From assembly GCA_021832495.1 (NCBI GenBank), contig JAKBKR010000073.1, positions 1-8,471 on the forward strand: DNA of 8,471 bases, given 5' to 3'. How positions within the stretch are numbered: position 1 is the stretch's first letter; every line of letters begins with the position of its first letter. The DNA comes from a bacterium. GTDB lineage: Archaea; Thermoplasmatota; Thermoplasmata; Lutacidiplasmatales; UBA184. A model generated the notes under the pieces. It saw nothing but the letters and a program-made list of their open reading frames with translations, was not told the DNA's origin and did not search any database. The position numbers and the translations under genes were made by a program. This document shows positions 1 to 7,460 of this stretch, piece after piece.

Positions 1-33
1 GGGGGGGGAAGGAGATTCGGGTGGAAGAATCAG

Positions 34-42
34 CCTTATATC
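34..42 (+). promoter_or_regulatory. TATA box of the PKD surface-protein gene, placed for a leaderless transcript
   Basis: The sequence CTTATATCA contains TTATAT at 36-41, a good match to the archaeal TATA box. Its centre lies about 26 nt before the ATG at 65, which is the usual distance from TATA box to transcription start in archaea. Transcription is therefore predicted to begin at or within a few bases of the start codon. No Shine-Dalgarno-like sequence lies before the ATG, which agrees with a leaderless mRNA. The upstream purine-rich stretch (GGAAGAA, 22-28) could serve as a weak BRE. Confidence 0.6.
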
Positions 43-64
43 ACCCTCCGTTATCTCAAATTTC

Positions 65-2473
65 ATGGTGTCTTTCTGGAAGCCTGTAGTGTACGCCACG
101 GCATTGTTGTTGCTCTCGGGGCTGGTCGCTAGCCTCGGGGGAGTTTCTGGAGCCTCCACCCAGCCTTCCACACCGCACGCCTGCACGAACGCTCCCTCCT
201 TGACCATCCAATCCCAGAGCGTCCGGGGATTCTTCGCCACCGTCTCCGGCACGGCGATCGCCGGCGCGGGCGCCGGATGTCTCATCAACACCATCATGAT
301 CCAGTGGGGGGATGGGGGCACGGGCACCCAATTCAACTTTTCCTACCAGGCGAACTTTAGCTTCAGCCATAGCTACGCAACCCCCGGGTCCTACCCCGTG
401 ACCGTGACGGCCCGGGACTCGAGCGGGCTCTCCACCACCTCGAACCTGGTACTGGCGGTCCACGGACCCCCGTACGATGTGCAGGTGGCCTTCGACCGGG
501 CCTATCACCTTCCCGGGGACCGCGCCGTGCTGTACATCAATGTGTACAACTCCACCACAGGCGGGCTCCAGACCTCGACGTCCTCCCTCACCTTCTTCGT
601 GACGACGTGTTACGACCAGCAGACCAACCCGGGCGTTTGCACGCCCGTGAACACGATCAGTTCCCATCCGGCGGCGACAAACGCCACGGCCATCCCCTTC
701 ACCGTCCCCCCCGATGCGATCGGGGACAGTACCCTGACGGTGCAGGTGGAGGCGAATGCCACGTTGCCCACGGGACTCTTCAGTGAGAACAGCTCCGTGA
801 CCGACCTCTGGATCTCCTCCCCGCAGCTCCCGAACGTTTGCGTAGGGAGCACCATCGGCGGCGGCGGGTCCGCCTGCGCCCCGAACACGGCCCAGATCCA
901 GCCCGGCCAGAACTTTGTCCTGACCATTTACGGAAGCGTCAGCGGCCCTTCGGGGACCGAACCGTGGGTTGGCGGGTCTGTCTTGGTCACCTTCTACCTC
1001 AACAACCAGCAGGTTTCCCCGGGATTCCCGAAGTACCCCTTGATCACCAACAGCTCTGGTGTGGCGCAGGGTGTGGTTCAGACCGCGGGCCTCGGCACCG
1101 GCGACCTCAACATCACGGCAGCGATCAGCGACCCGGCCAACGCCGCGGTCCAGACCATGCACGAGACGGTCTTCGTGAACATCGCCGCATCCCCCGCCGC
1201 CCAGGTCCAGGTGACCGTGGGATCTGCCGGGTACTATGGCGGGGACACGCTGGCCGCCAGCTTCGTGGTCACCTCGTTCACGGGTCACCCCGTGTCGGGA
1301 TGGTCGGCGAACGCCTACTACATCTTCGGGGACGCCGGTTCGCTCACCACGACCGGAGCCTGCGGCGTCACCAATCTCTTCCTGGCGGAGGGTCCGCTCT
1401 CCGGCACTTCCGGGAACGTCCCGAGCTATGCGATCCCGGCCTCCTTCAGCGGTGTGTTGACCATCGAAGTCCAGGCGAACAATGCCACGGCCTCGGTCTA
1501 CGGCAGCGCCTGCACGCTCGTCAGCCCCCCCAAGTTGCTCGTGCAGCCCAGTGAGGTCGTCTATCACTCCGGGGACACGATCCACGTGAGCTTCACTCCC
1601 GAAGGGCAGGTGTTCAACACCGCCTCCTACTTCGCCAGCGTGTCAGGAACCGGCACCTCGGGGAATACTGTGATCATCTACAACCAAACCCTGGGCTCTT
1701 CGACCAGCTTCCAGTTCACCATCCCCTCCTCGGGCACCCTGCCCACTTACACGCTCACGGTGATCGCCCAGAACACGACCGGTGTGATCGCGGGCCAAGA
1801 CCTCCAGCTCTACGAGTACTCGGGCTATGCGCTCGTCGTGTCCATCGCGACCCCATCCCAGTACTCCGACGGAAGTTACCAGCCTGGGGAGAGCGTGACG
1901 TTCTCGTACACCTTGGCGTCCCTCGGCCTGGCGACCCCGCCGAAGTTCTTCACCTTAAGCGCTGGCTTCCTCAACACCCAACAGGGTGAGACGGTCATCC
2001 AGGAAACATCGACGAGCGGCTCCTTCACATTGCAGGTGCCGGCCTCGACCGGCACAGGGATATCCCTCGTCGTGTTCAATGCGGGAATCCCCACCCCCAC
2101 CGGGGGCCAGACGGTCGGGACCGACGTGGCGCTCCTTGTGAACCCCTCGCCCTCCGCGCTCAACTACGAGATCGGCGCCGGGAGCGGATTCACGGTCTCC
2201 GACATCCTCGTGATCGTGATCCTGATCGTCGCCGCGCTGATCGTCTTCCTCTTGTGGCGGCGCCGGCACCCCCGCGAGCCCGGGATGGTCCGGCCCCACA
2301 AGAAGCGCTTCGGGAAGTCCGAACCTGAGCCGGCGAACGCGGGTGGAGTTCAGGCCTGGGAGCAGCCCGCACCGGAAGGAGGAGCCCCCCCCGCCGCGGA
2401 GCATGGGGTTGCTGCCCCCGCCTCCGAACCCGGAGCGGACTACCCACCGCCGATGCCACCCCCCTCCCAGTGA
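65..2473 (+). CDS. PKD-domain, membrane-anchored modular surface protein (802 aa)
   Basis: This is a predicted secreted protein held in the membrane by one C-terminal helix; its function is unknown, with adhesion or envelope structure the likeliest role. Residues 5-25 form a hydrophobic signal peptide or anchor. A PKD domain follows at about 45-133, with WGDG at 81-84 and the closing HSYATPGSYPVTVTARD pattern at 102-118. The rest is Ser/Thr/Gly-rich beta-type sequence in which a Y-x-x-G-D/E or PGQ motif recurs near residues 147, 280, 390, 500 and 604. This recalls the start of alpha-2-macroglobulin MG domains, so I infer four or five tandem Ig-like modules. Eight cysteines (40, 72, 182, 192, 259, 271, 433, 483) are all extracellular and may form four disulfides. 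There are 11 N-x-S/T sequons. A membrane helix at 711-731 is followed by WRRRHPR and a proline-rich cytoplasmic tail of about 70 residues. The start is fixed by the TATA box and signal peptide. The TGA stop is followed after 21 nt by purA in the same frame. Confidence 0.85.
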   Translation: MVSFWKPVVYATALLLLSGLVASLGGVSGASTQPSTPHACTNAPSLTIQSQSVRGFFATVSGTAIAGAGAGCLINTIMIQWGDGGTGTQFNFSYQANFSFSHSYATPGSYPVTVTARDSSGLSTTSNLVLAVHGPPYDVQVAFDRAYHLPGDRAVLYINVYNSTTGGLQTSTSSLTFFVTTCYDQQTNPGVCTPVNTISSHPAATNATAIPFTVPPDAIGDSTLTVQVEANATLPTGLFSENSSVTDLWISSPQLPNVCVGSTIGGGGSACAPNTAQIQPGQNFVLTIYGSVSGPSGTEPWVGGSVLVTFYLNNQQVSPGFPKYPLITNSSGVAQGVVQTAGLGTGDLNITAAISDPANAAVQTMHETVFVNIAASPAAQVQVTVGSAGYYGGDTLAASFVVTSFTGHPVSGWSANAYYIFGDAGSLTTTGACGVTNLFLAEGPLSGTSGNVPSYAIPASFSGVLTIEVQANNATASVYGSACTLVSPPKLLVQPSEVVYHSGDTIHVSFTPEGQVFNTASYFASVSGTGTSGNTVIIYNQTLGSSTSFQFTIPSSGTLPTYTLTVIAQNTTGVIAGQDLQLYEYSGYALVVSIATPSQYSDGSYQPGESVTFSYTLASLGLATPPKFFTLSAGFLNTQQGETVIQETSTSGSFTLQVPASTGTGISLVVFNAGIPTPTGGQTVGTDVALLVNPSPSALNYEIGAGSGFTVSDILVIVILIVAALIVFLLWRRRHPREPGMVRPHKKRFGKSEPEPANAGGVQAWEQPAPEGGAPPAAEHGVAAPASEPGADYPPPMPPPSQ

Positions 2474-2480
2474 CGTTTTC

Positions 2481-2487
2481 GGGGTGA
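2481..2487 (+). promoter_or_regulatory. Shine-Dalgarno-like site deciding the purA start
   Basis: GGGGTGA resembles the archaeal ribosome-binding sequence GGAGGTGA. It ends 7 nt before the ACG at 2495. No other site of this kind lies in the short gap after the upstream stop codon. It is the main evidence for initiation at 2495, where no normal start codon exists. Confidence 0.45.
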
Positions 2488-2494
2488 ACCAGCC

Positions 2495-3832
2495 ACGACC
2501 CTCACGATCGTAATCGGGGCCCAGTTCGGGGACGAAGGCAAGGGCCGCGTCACCGATTTCCTGGCGGGTCAAGCGGATTGCGTCGTCCGGTTCCAGGGAG
2601 GACCGAACGCAGGCCACTCGATCCACATCGGAGATAAGCACATCGTCCTCCATCAGCTCCCGAGCGGCATCCTCCGTCCGGGCTGCACCGCGATCGCGGG
2701 GACGGGCATGGTGCTGTCCCCTTCGGACATGGTCGAAGAGATCGCCCAGGTCAAGAGGGCCGGTCTCCTTCACGGGAAACTGCACATCAGCGAGCGGGCC
2801 CATGTCATCCTCCCCCTCCACCGGACCGCGGATGCGTGGGAAGAGCACCAGCGGGGAGCGTCACCGGCCGGTACCACGCTCCGGGGCATCGGGCCTGCGT
2901 ACATGGACCGGGTGGGACGGTGGGGGATCCGCGTGGGCGACCTCCTGCGCCCGGACACCCTGAAGGAGAAGGTCGAGCGCCTGTACAAGGCGCGCGCCTA
3001 CGTGAAGGCGGACAAAGGCCACTCCCTCCCCTCCCCGGAAGAGACCCTTTCGGAGCTTTCAGTGGCCCGGGAGAAGCTCTCCGGGTTCATCGGGCCCACG
3101 GAGCCCATCCTTTGGAAGGCCCTCGAGTCCCAGGAACGGATACTCTTCGAGGGGGCCCAGGGCACCCTCCTTGACGTGGACTACGGCACGTACCCGTTCG
3201 TGACCTCGTCGCACACCAGCTCCGCCGGAGCCTTTGTCGGGGCGGGGATCCCTCCCCGGACCCCCGATGCCGTCGTCGGAGTGACCAAGGCCTACTGCAC
3301 CCGGGTGGGGTCGGGGCCCTTCCCGACCGAGCTCACGGACGAGCTCGGAGAGAGGATCCGGGAAAAGGGGGGAGAGCGGGGGGCGACCACGGGCCGGCCC
3401 CGCCGCTGCGGCTGGCTGGACCTCGTGCTCCTCCGCTACGCCCACCGGGTCAACGGCTTCTCCTCCTTCGCCATCACCAAGGTCGATGTGCTGGGTGGAG
3501 TGGACCGCGTGAAGCTGGCGACGGGATACCGCAACGCCAAGACCGGAGAGGTCCTCACAACCCCCCCGACCTTCCCGGAGGATTTTGCCGCGCTCGAGCC
3601 AGTGTACGAGGAGTTTCCAGGGTGGCCCGAGTTCACCCCGGCGCTCCGCGCGCGGATCGCGAAGGAGGGCTATGGGGCGCTGCCTCCCGAACTCCGGAAG
3701 TACCTGTCTTTCATCTCGGAAGCGACCGGGGTACCGTACCTCCTCGTGAGCTACGGTCCGGGGCGGGAAGAGGCGGTCTTCCCGGGCGCCCGGCGAGGGC
3801 TGCGCGAGTGGCCCGGGTCCTGGAACGGTTAG
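2495..3832 (+). CDS. purA: Adenylosuccinate synthase (445 aa), apparent ACG start
   Basis: This cytoplasmic enzyme joins IMP and aspartate with GTP hydrolysis to give adenylosuccinate, the first committed step from IMP to AMP. Family signatures lie in order: the P-loop GDEGKG at 12-17 with catalytic Asp13; NAGHS at 38-42 with catalytic His41; GTTLRGIGPAY at 126-136 (IMP binding); the EGAQGTLLDVDYGTYPFVTSS block at about 219-239; ATTGRPRRCGWLD at 297-309; the guanine-binding TKVDVL at 328-333; and SYGPGRE near 419-425. The length fits the roughly 430-residue form, with about 14 extra residues at the C-terminus. No ATG, GTG or TTG lies in frame between the upstream stop (2473) and ATG 2708. Starting at 2708 would remove both the P-loop and His41. 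ACG 2495 lies 7 nt after GGGGTGA and puts the catalytic residues at the positions expected from the E. coli enzyme. A second ACG at 2504, or a sequencing error, remains possible. The gene is probably co-transcribed with the surface protein 21 nt upstream. The function is secure; the exact start is not. Confidence 0.93.
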   Translation, partial: TTLTIVIGAQFGDEGKGRVTDFLAGQADCVVRFQGGPNAGHSIHIGDKHIVLHQLPSGILRPGCTAIAGTGMVLSPSDMVEEIAQVKRAGLLHGKLHISERAHVILPLHRTADAWEEHQRGASPAGTTLRGIGPAYMDRVGRWGIRVGDLLRPDTLKEKVERLYKARAYVKADKGHSLPSPEETLSELSVAREKLSGFIGPTEPILWKALESQERILFEGAQGTLLDVDYGTYPFVTSSHTSSAGAFVGAGIPPRTPDAVVGVTKAYCTRVGSGPFPTELTDELGERIREKGGERGATTGRPRRCGWLDLVLLRYAHRVNGFSSFAITKVDVLGGVDRVKLATGYRNAKTGEVLTTPPTFPEDFAALEPVYEEFPGWPEFTPALRARIAKEGYGALPPELRKYLSFISEATGVPYLLVSYGPGREEAVFPGARRGLREWPGSWNG

Positions 3833-3836
3833 CGCC

Positions 3837-3849
3837 GTCCCGACGGGAC
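3837..3849 (+). terminator. Short hairpin just after the purA stop, possible transcript 3' end
   Basis: GTCCC (3837-3841) and GGGAC (3845-3849) form a perfect 5-bp stem around a GAC loop, 4 nt after the purA stop. No T-run follows. Archaeal termination depends mainly on T-tracts, so this may have no role in ending the transcript. Confidence 0.2.
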
Positions 3850-3862
3850 CCCGGATGCAAAC

Positions 3863-3870
3863 TTATATTA
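3863..3870 (+). promoter_or_regulatory. TATA box, likely promoter of tRNA-Val
   Basis: TTATATTA lies in an A/T-rich island (AAACTTATATTA, 3859-3870) within otherwise GC-rich sequence, 31 nt after the purA stop. It predicts a transcription start near 3892-3895. That would give a 5' leader of about 60 nt before the tRNA at 3953, to be removed by RNase P. Confidence 0.55.
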
Positions 3871-3952
3871 GCCGACCCATCTTTCGCCGAAGCATCCCCT
3901 TTCCGGGGTATGGTGGGATCGGTCGAAGAAGGCAGGGCAGTCGGTCCGCTAC

Positions 3953-4025
3953 GGGCTCGTGGTCTAGTGGTTATGACGGGTGTCTCACACACACCAGGTC
4001 GCCGGTTCGAATCCGGCCGAGCCCA
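3953..4025 (+). tRNA. tRNA-Val (anticodon CAC)
   Basis: A 73-nt cloverleaf decodes GUG. The acceptor stem GGGCTCG (3953-3959) pairs fully with CGAGCCC (4018-4024), and the discriminator is A4025. The D stem is 3962-3965 with 3974-3977, with a T-T mismatch at the last pair and the conserved GG in the loop. The anticodon stem GGTGT/ACACC (3979-3983 with 3991-3995) carries the loop CTCACAC, with CAC at 3986-3988. The T stem GCCGG/CCGGC (4001-4005 with 4013-4017) carries TTCGAAT. There is no intron and no encoded CCA, as is common in archaea. Reading frames that cross it on either strand are spurious. Confidence 0.97.
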
Positions 4026-4403
4026 TGGACGGATGCCCTCTTGGTCCCCGTTCCCGATGCCAACCATGAAGGGTTTTAGCAGCTAATGGGGAAAGGTGTA
4101 AACGCCAGAATTCATCCATGAGATAGGAGTACCGAGGCGAGGACCAAGCCCGGTGCGATGACCGAGCATGAAGTCCACGCCCGATGGGAGTATCCGGTTG
4201 CGCGACCCGCGCGTACAACCAACGAACCGCCGGGTCCTGTGATCGTCCGCATCCTAGGATGAGGCTCGCCGCCAATTCGGCGGAGAGGATAACCGCTTGT
4301 GGAGGAACGAGCTCCATGCTAGTAATGGTAGGTGCGGTCCTATGAATCCGGAACCGAGTGTCATCGGTGCTTGTCACCAATGTCTAGGTATGGGAGAACT
4401 GGA
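4026..4403. other. Non-coding gap between tRNA-Val and the transporter gene, with hairpins
   Basis: This 378-nt stretch holds no protein gene I can support. TTTT at 4074-4077 could end the tRNA transcript. Three compact hairpins lie close together. The first is GGTT plus GCGCG (4196-4204) pairing with CGCGC (4208-4212) and AACC (4217-4220) around a small bulge. The second is CCGCC/GGCGG (4269-4273 with 4279-4283), extended past a G-A mismatch by CTC/GAG (4265-4267 with 4285-4287). The third is TGGAG/CTCCA (4300-4304 with 4312-4316). A distant AGGACC/GGTCCT pairing (4140-4145 with 4233-4238) could enclose the first. The stretch does not resemble 5S rRNA, SRP RNA or RNase P RNA by their conserved motifs. 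It may be a small RNA or simply the 3' regions of the two converging transcripts. Confidence 0.4.
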
Positions 4404-7400
4404 TCAGTCCTTGTCCTGAGTGGTCGGGGCTGGCTTCGGGTCGGGGACCGCGGTCTTCCGCTTCCCGAAGCCCCACCAGATCCGGTCCTTGCCCACCGAA
4501 AGGATGGCGGGGGTGAGATAGGTCTGAGCGACGAACGCTTGGAGCAGGGTGGCCAGGCCGATCCCAAGCCCAATCGCGGCGACGAGCCCGAGCGAGCTCG
4601 TGAGGCCCAGGATGAGGAAGGGACCGCCCAAAATGACCGCCGCGGCCGTGATCACTCCCCCAGCGTGGGTCACTGCCCTCCGCACCGCCCGGATGGGGGT
4701 GTAACCCTTGAGCCGCTCCTCCTTGACACGGGTGAGGAACAGGGCATTGTAATCCATCCCGAGGCCGAGGACGAGCACGATGAGGATCAAGGGGAGGAAG
4801 AACAGGAGCGAGACCCCTTCCAGAACCCCTACCACGTAATAGACGAGGGCCCACGACCAGACGATCGAGAGCCCGATCGCCCCGAGGGCGAGCACCGGTA
4901 CGAACGCGGCGCCCAGGATCACAAGAAGTACCACGAAGATCCCGATCACCGCTCCAAGCAGCATCCCGGTCATGGCGTTGTTGGTGAGGGTTTGGTAGTC
5001 TGCGGTGGTCGGGGCGGCTCCCCCAAAATACACCGCGGAGACATCGGGATGCCCTGACTGGAAGGACCGGACCTTGTCCTCCAGGGTCCCGAAGGTGGTG
5101 CTGGCGGCCGCCGAGTAGCCACTACCGGTCGTCACCACCTGGAACTGGACGGTCTTCCCATCAACGCCGATGTAGGACGGCACTTCCATCAGGAGGGCCG
5201 TCCGAGAGGCGATGGGAAGCGAGGAGAGGTTGAGCCACGCGGAAAGGGATCCTCCTCCGGGGCCGACTAGGGAACCGACCTGCGAGATGCCGGGTGTCGA
5301 GTTCATGACCCCGGTGAGCGAAGCCACCTCCTCAAACTCCTGGGCGTCCACTATTCCCCCGCTGATGAGTGGGGCCGAGAAGGTGACGAGCACATAGCTC
5401 GAGGACAGGGAGGACTGGCCGAACTGCTGTTCGAACACGGTCAGTCCCTTCTGGGCGGCGTCGGATGAGGGGAGGCCGGTGTTCGTGAGGTCGTAGGAGA
5501 CCGGTACGTTCACCGCAACAAAGACGATGGGCACCGAGAGGAGGGCGATGACCAGGAGGATGGCAATTGGGTGGCGCGTCGCGGTGCGGCCGGCCCAGCT
5601 GAAGTAGGTCCGCCCGGAACGGATGTGGTGCCGCCGCTGCTTCGCGTGGCGTGCGAAGCGATCCCCGGTGTAGGGCCAGAAGACGCGGGGGCCGACCAGC
5701 CGGAGGACGGCGGGGATCACCGTCAGTCCCGCGAGGATCGCCACGACGACGGCGATCGCGAGCGCCATGCCGAGCTGGCTCAGGAAGCTCAACCCCGAGA
5801 AGGTGAGGGCGATCGCCACCACGAAGACCGTGAGCCCGCTCGTGGTGATGCTCTGGCCCGCCCAGCGCACGGCCAGGACCAGGGCTTCGGAGGAGGTGCG
5901 CCCCCGGACGAGCTCCTCCCGATAGCGGGCCATCATGAAGATCGAGTAGTCCGTCACGATGGCCATGAGAAAGACCAATAGGATCGACTCGAGCAGTGAG
6001 GAGATGGTCGTCACGTACCTGCCCACGAGGTAGAGTCCGGCGAGCGTCACGAGCATCGCGACCCCGATGGCAAGGAAGGTCACGCCCGGGGCGGCCGGGG
6101 CCCGGAAGTAGATCATCATGATCACGACGAGGAGTGCGATCGTCAGGACGAGGAGGAGGCCCAACGTCGAAGTGGCCTCGTAGCTTACCGCATCGTCCAA
6201 GGGCGCCGAGCCTGTCTGGTAAAACGCGAGCCCTCCGTAGGCGGGGGAAGAGGCGAGCGCCGCGGGGACGTCAGTGTTGATCCGACTGACATCCTGGAAA
6301 ATAGGGGTCTGCCCTCCTTCCGTGAAGTTGTCGGGCTTGGTGAAGGCCACGAGGAGGAGGGTCGCGTTGTTGCCCGGGCTGACAAAACCGGAAAGGATCG
6401 ACCGGGGTGCGGGGAGCGGCCAATCCGCCACGGGTGTCCCTTCGGCGATCCCGGCACTCCACGCCATGATCGCAGCCTGGGACGCCGTCCCGTTGGGGAA
6501 GTCCGTCCAGAGGCGCAACAGGAAGGCGGAGGGCAGTCCCGTCTCCTCCCCGAGCAGGGTCGCCCCGATCCCTTGGAGGGCCCCCCAAGAGGTCATGTTC
6601 TCGATGACGAGATCAGTTACGATGAGTTGGGGTAGGGCTCGCTCCGTGGCATTGGGGAACAGGGTGGGCAGGAGTGTCGAAAACGTCGTCCTCGTCGCAG
6701 CATCGGCGCACGGGGTGACATTGTGGGAGGTCAGACAACCCGGGGTGATGGTGGCGTTGAAGCCGGGCACCGAAGGCGTTCCGTTGTAGAACGTCGTGAG
6801 GATCTGCTCCTCGACGGCGCTTGCATTCAACGCGCGCATTGCCGACTCGTACGCGGGCCAATTTGCATCGGAGGGAGGGGACCCGGCGGGGAGGCCCGCT
6901 ACGGCCACTTCCCACGAACGGACATAGGTCGCCGAGGGCCCCCAGACCATCATCGCCGTCAAGTTGAGCGATGCGGGTAGCGAAGGGGTCGACGCGAGCG
7001 CACCTTCGAGCACTCCGAGACCGAGATCGGCCTGGCCCCCGAGGTACTCCCCATAGACCGAGTAGAGGGACTCCATTCCTCCCAGGTACCGCACCTGGGG
7101 GTCTCCCTCGATAGAGTGGATGACCGCAAGGGTGGCGTTCTGACCCACGGGTCCTGTGATGTCGTTTCCCACGAGGAGTACCGTGGAGGAGGAAGGGGGC
7201 TGAGTGACGTTCGGGAACTCCGCAGAGAACTTCTGCTGGGCGACCACGCTCGTGTCCGAGTTCGGCAGCGAGGCGGACATGGAGTTCGAGAAGACGGACC
7301 CGAGGCTCGCCACCGCAGGGAGAGAGATCAGCATGAGCACGAGCCAGAACCCGAGGTAGCGCCAGGGATGTCGGACCACACTCCTTCCGAGTCTTTCGAA

Positions 7401-7457
7401 GGCCGGCTGAGGGTCGGACCGCCGCGAGCGGGACGGCGGGTTCGTATCGGTCTTCAT
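4404..7457 (-). CDS. MMPL-family RND transporter (1017 aa)
   Basis: This is a large inner-membrane exporter of the RND/MMPL type, probably driven by a cation gradient. Substrates in this family include lipids, glycolipids and drugs; the one here cannot be told. The protein shows the usual internal duplication. Helix 1 is at about 34-54, external domain 1 at 55-430, and helices 2-6 at about 431-588. A cytoplasmic linker rich in Arg/His/Lys spans about 590-628, helix 7 lies at 630-650, external domain 2 at 651-827, and helices 8-12 at about 829-980. Each half carries the signature of helix 4 or 10: TDYS (Asp503-Tyr504) and GMDYN (Asp902-Tyr903), each followed by a charged R/K-x-x-E-E segment. 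These Asp-Tyr pairs match the proton-relay residues of MmpL3. External domain 1 has 12 N-x-S/T sequons and Cys241 and Cys250, which may bond. The C-terminus is a short Pro/Lys tail. The start at 7457 is backed by a GAGGGGG site. The gene converges on tRNA-Val and stands alone. Confidence 0.93.
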   Translation of the reverse strand: MKTDTNPPSRSRRSDPQPAFERLGRSVVRHPWRYLGFWLVLMLISLPAVASLGSVFSNSMSASLPNSDTSVVAQQKFSAEFPNVTQPPSSSTVLLVGNDITGPVGQNATLAVIHSIEGDPQVRYLGGMESLYSVYGEYLGGQADLGLGVLEGALASTPSLPASLNLTAMMVWGPSATYVRSWEVAVAGLPAGSPPSDANWPAYESAMRALNASAVEEQILTTFYNGTPSVPGFNATITPGCLTSHNVTPCADAATRTTFSTLLPTLFPNATERALPQLIVTDLVIENMTSWGALQGIGATLLGEETGLPSAFLLRLWTDFPNGTASQAAIMAWSAGIAEGTPVADWPLPAPRSILSGFVSPGNNATLLLVAFTKPDNFTEGGQTPIFQDVSRINTDVPAALASSPAYGGLAFYQTGSAPLDDAVSYEATSTLGLLLVLTIALLVVIMMIYFRAPAAPGVTFLAIGVAMLVTLAGLYLVGRYVTTISSLLESILLVFLMAIVTDYSIFMMARYREELVRGRTSSEALVLAVRWAGQSITTSGLTVFVVAIALTFSGLSFLSQLGMALAIAVVVAILAGLTVIPAVLRLVGPRVFWPYTGDRFARHAKQRRHHIRSGRTYFSWAGRTATRHPIAILLVIALLSVPIVFVAVNVPVSYDLTNTGLPSSDAAQKGLTVFEQQFGQSSLSSSYVLVTFSAPLISGGIVDAQEFEEVASLTGVMNSTPGISQVGSLVGPGGGSLSAWLNLSSLPIASRTALLMEVPSYIGVDGKTVQFQVVTTGSGYSAAASTTFGTLEDKVRSFQSGHPDVSAVYFGGAAPTTADYQTLTNNAMTGMLLGAVIGIFVVLLVILGAAFVPVLALGAIGLSIVWSWALVYYVVGVLEGVSLLFFLPLILIVLVLGLGMDYNALFLTRVKEERLKGYTPIRAVRRAVTHAGGVITAAAVILGGPFLILGLTSSLGLVAAIGLGIGLATLLQAFVAQTYLTPAILSVGKDRIWWGFGKRKTAVPDPKPAPTTQDKD

Positions 7458-7460
7458 GAA

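Noticed and set aside
1..8. Run of eight G at the left edge
   Set aside because: It lies at the window edge and is too short to interpret.
56..1585. 509-codon open frame on the - strand opposite the PKD protein
   Set aside because: It is rich in Arg, Gly, Asp, His and Val without domain-like patterns and lies opposite a convincing signal-peptide and PKD-containing gene. Long antisense frames are common in GC-rich genes.
1955..2848. 297-codon - strand frame across the end of the PKD gene and the start of purA
   Set aside because: It is antisense to the conserved purA P-loop region and the transmembrane segment, and its composition is that of an antisense shadow.
4155..4163. GCGATGACC, resembling box C of C/D guide RNAs, also found at 7861-7869
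   Set aside because: It differs from the RTGATGA consensus, and neither copy has CTGA boxes at guide-RNA spacing.
3711..4380. Frames on both strands crossing tRNA-Val, with typical ends such as GFEPATWCV or RSPVRIRPSP
   Set aside because: These peptides are translations of the tRNA sequence itself, a well-known source of spurious proteins.
4332..5057. 241-codon + strand frame opposite the MMPL C-terminus
   Set aside because: It is highly charged and low in complexity, and overlaps the conserved GMDYN region of the transporter on the other strand.
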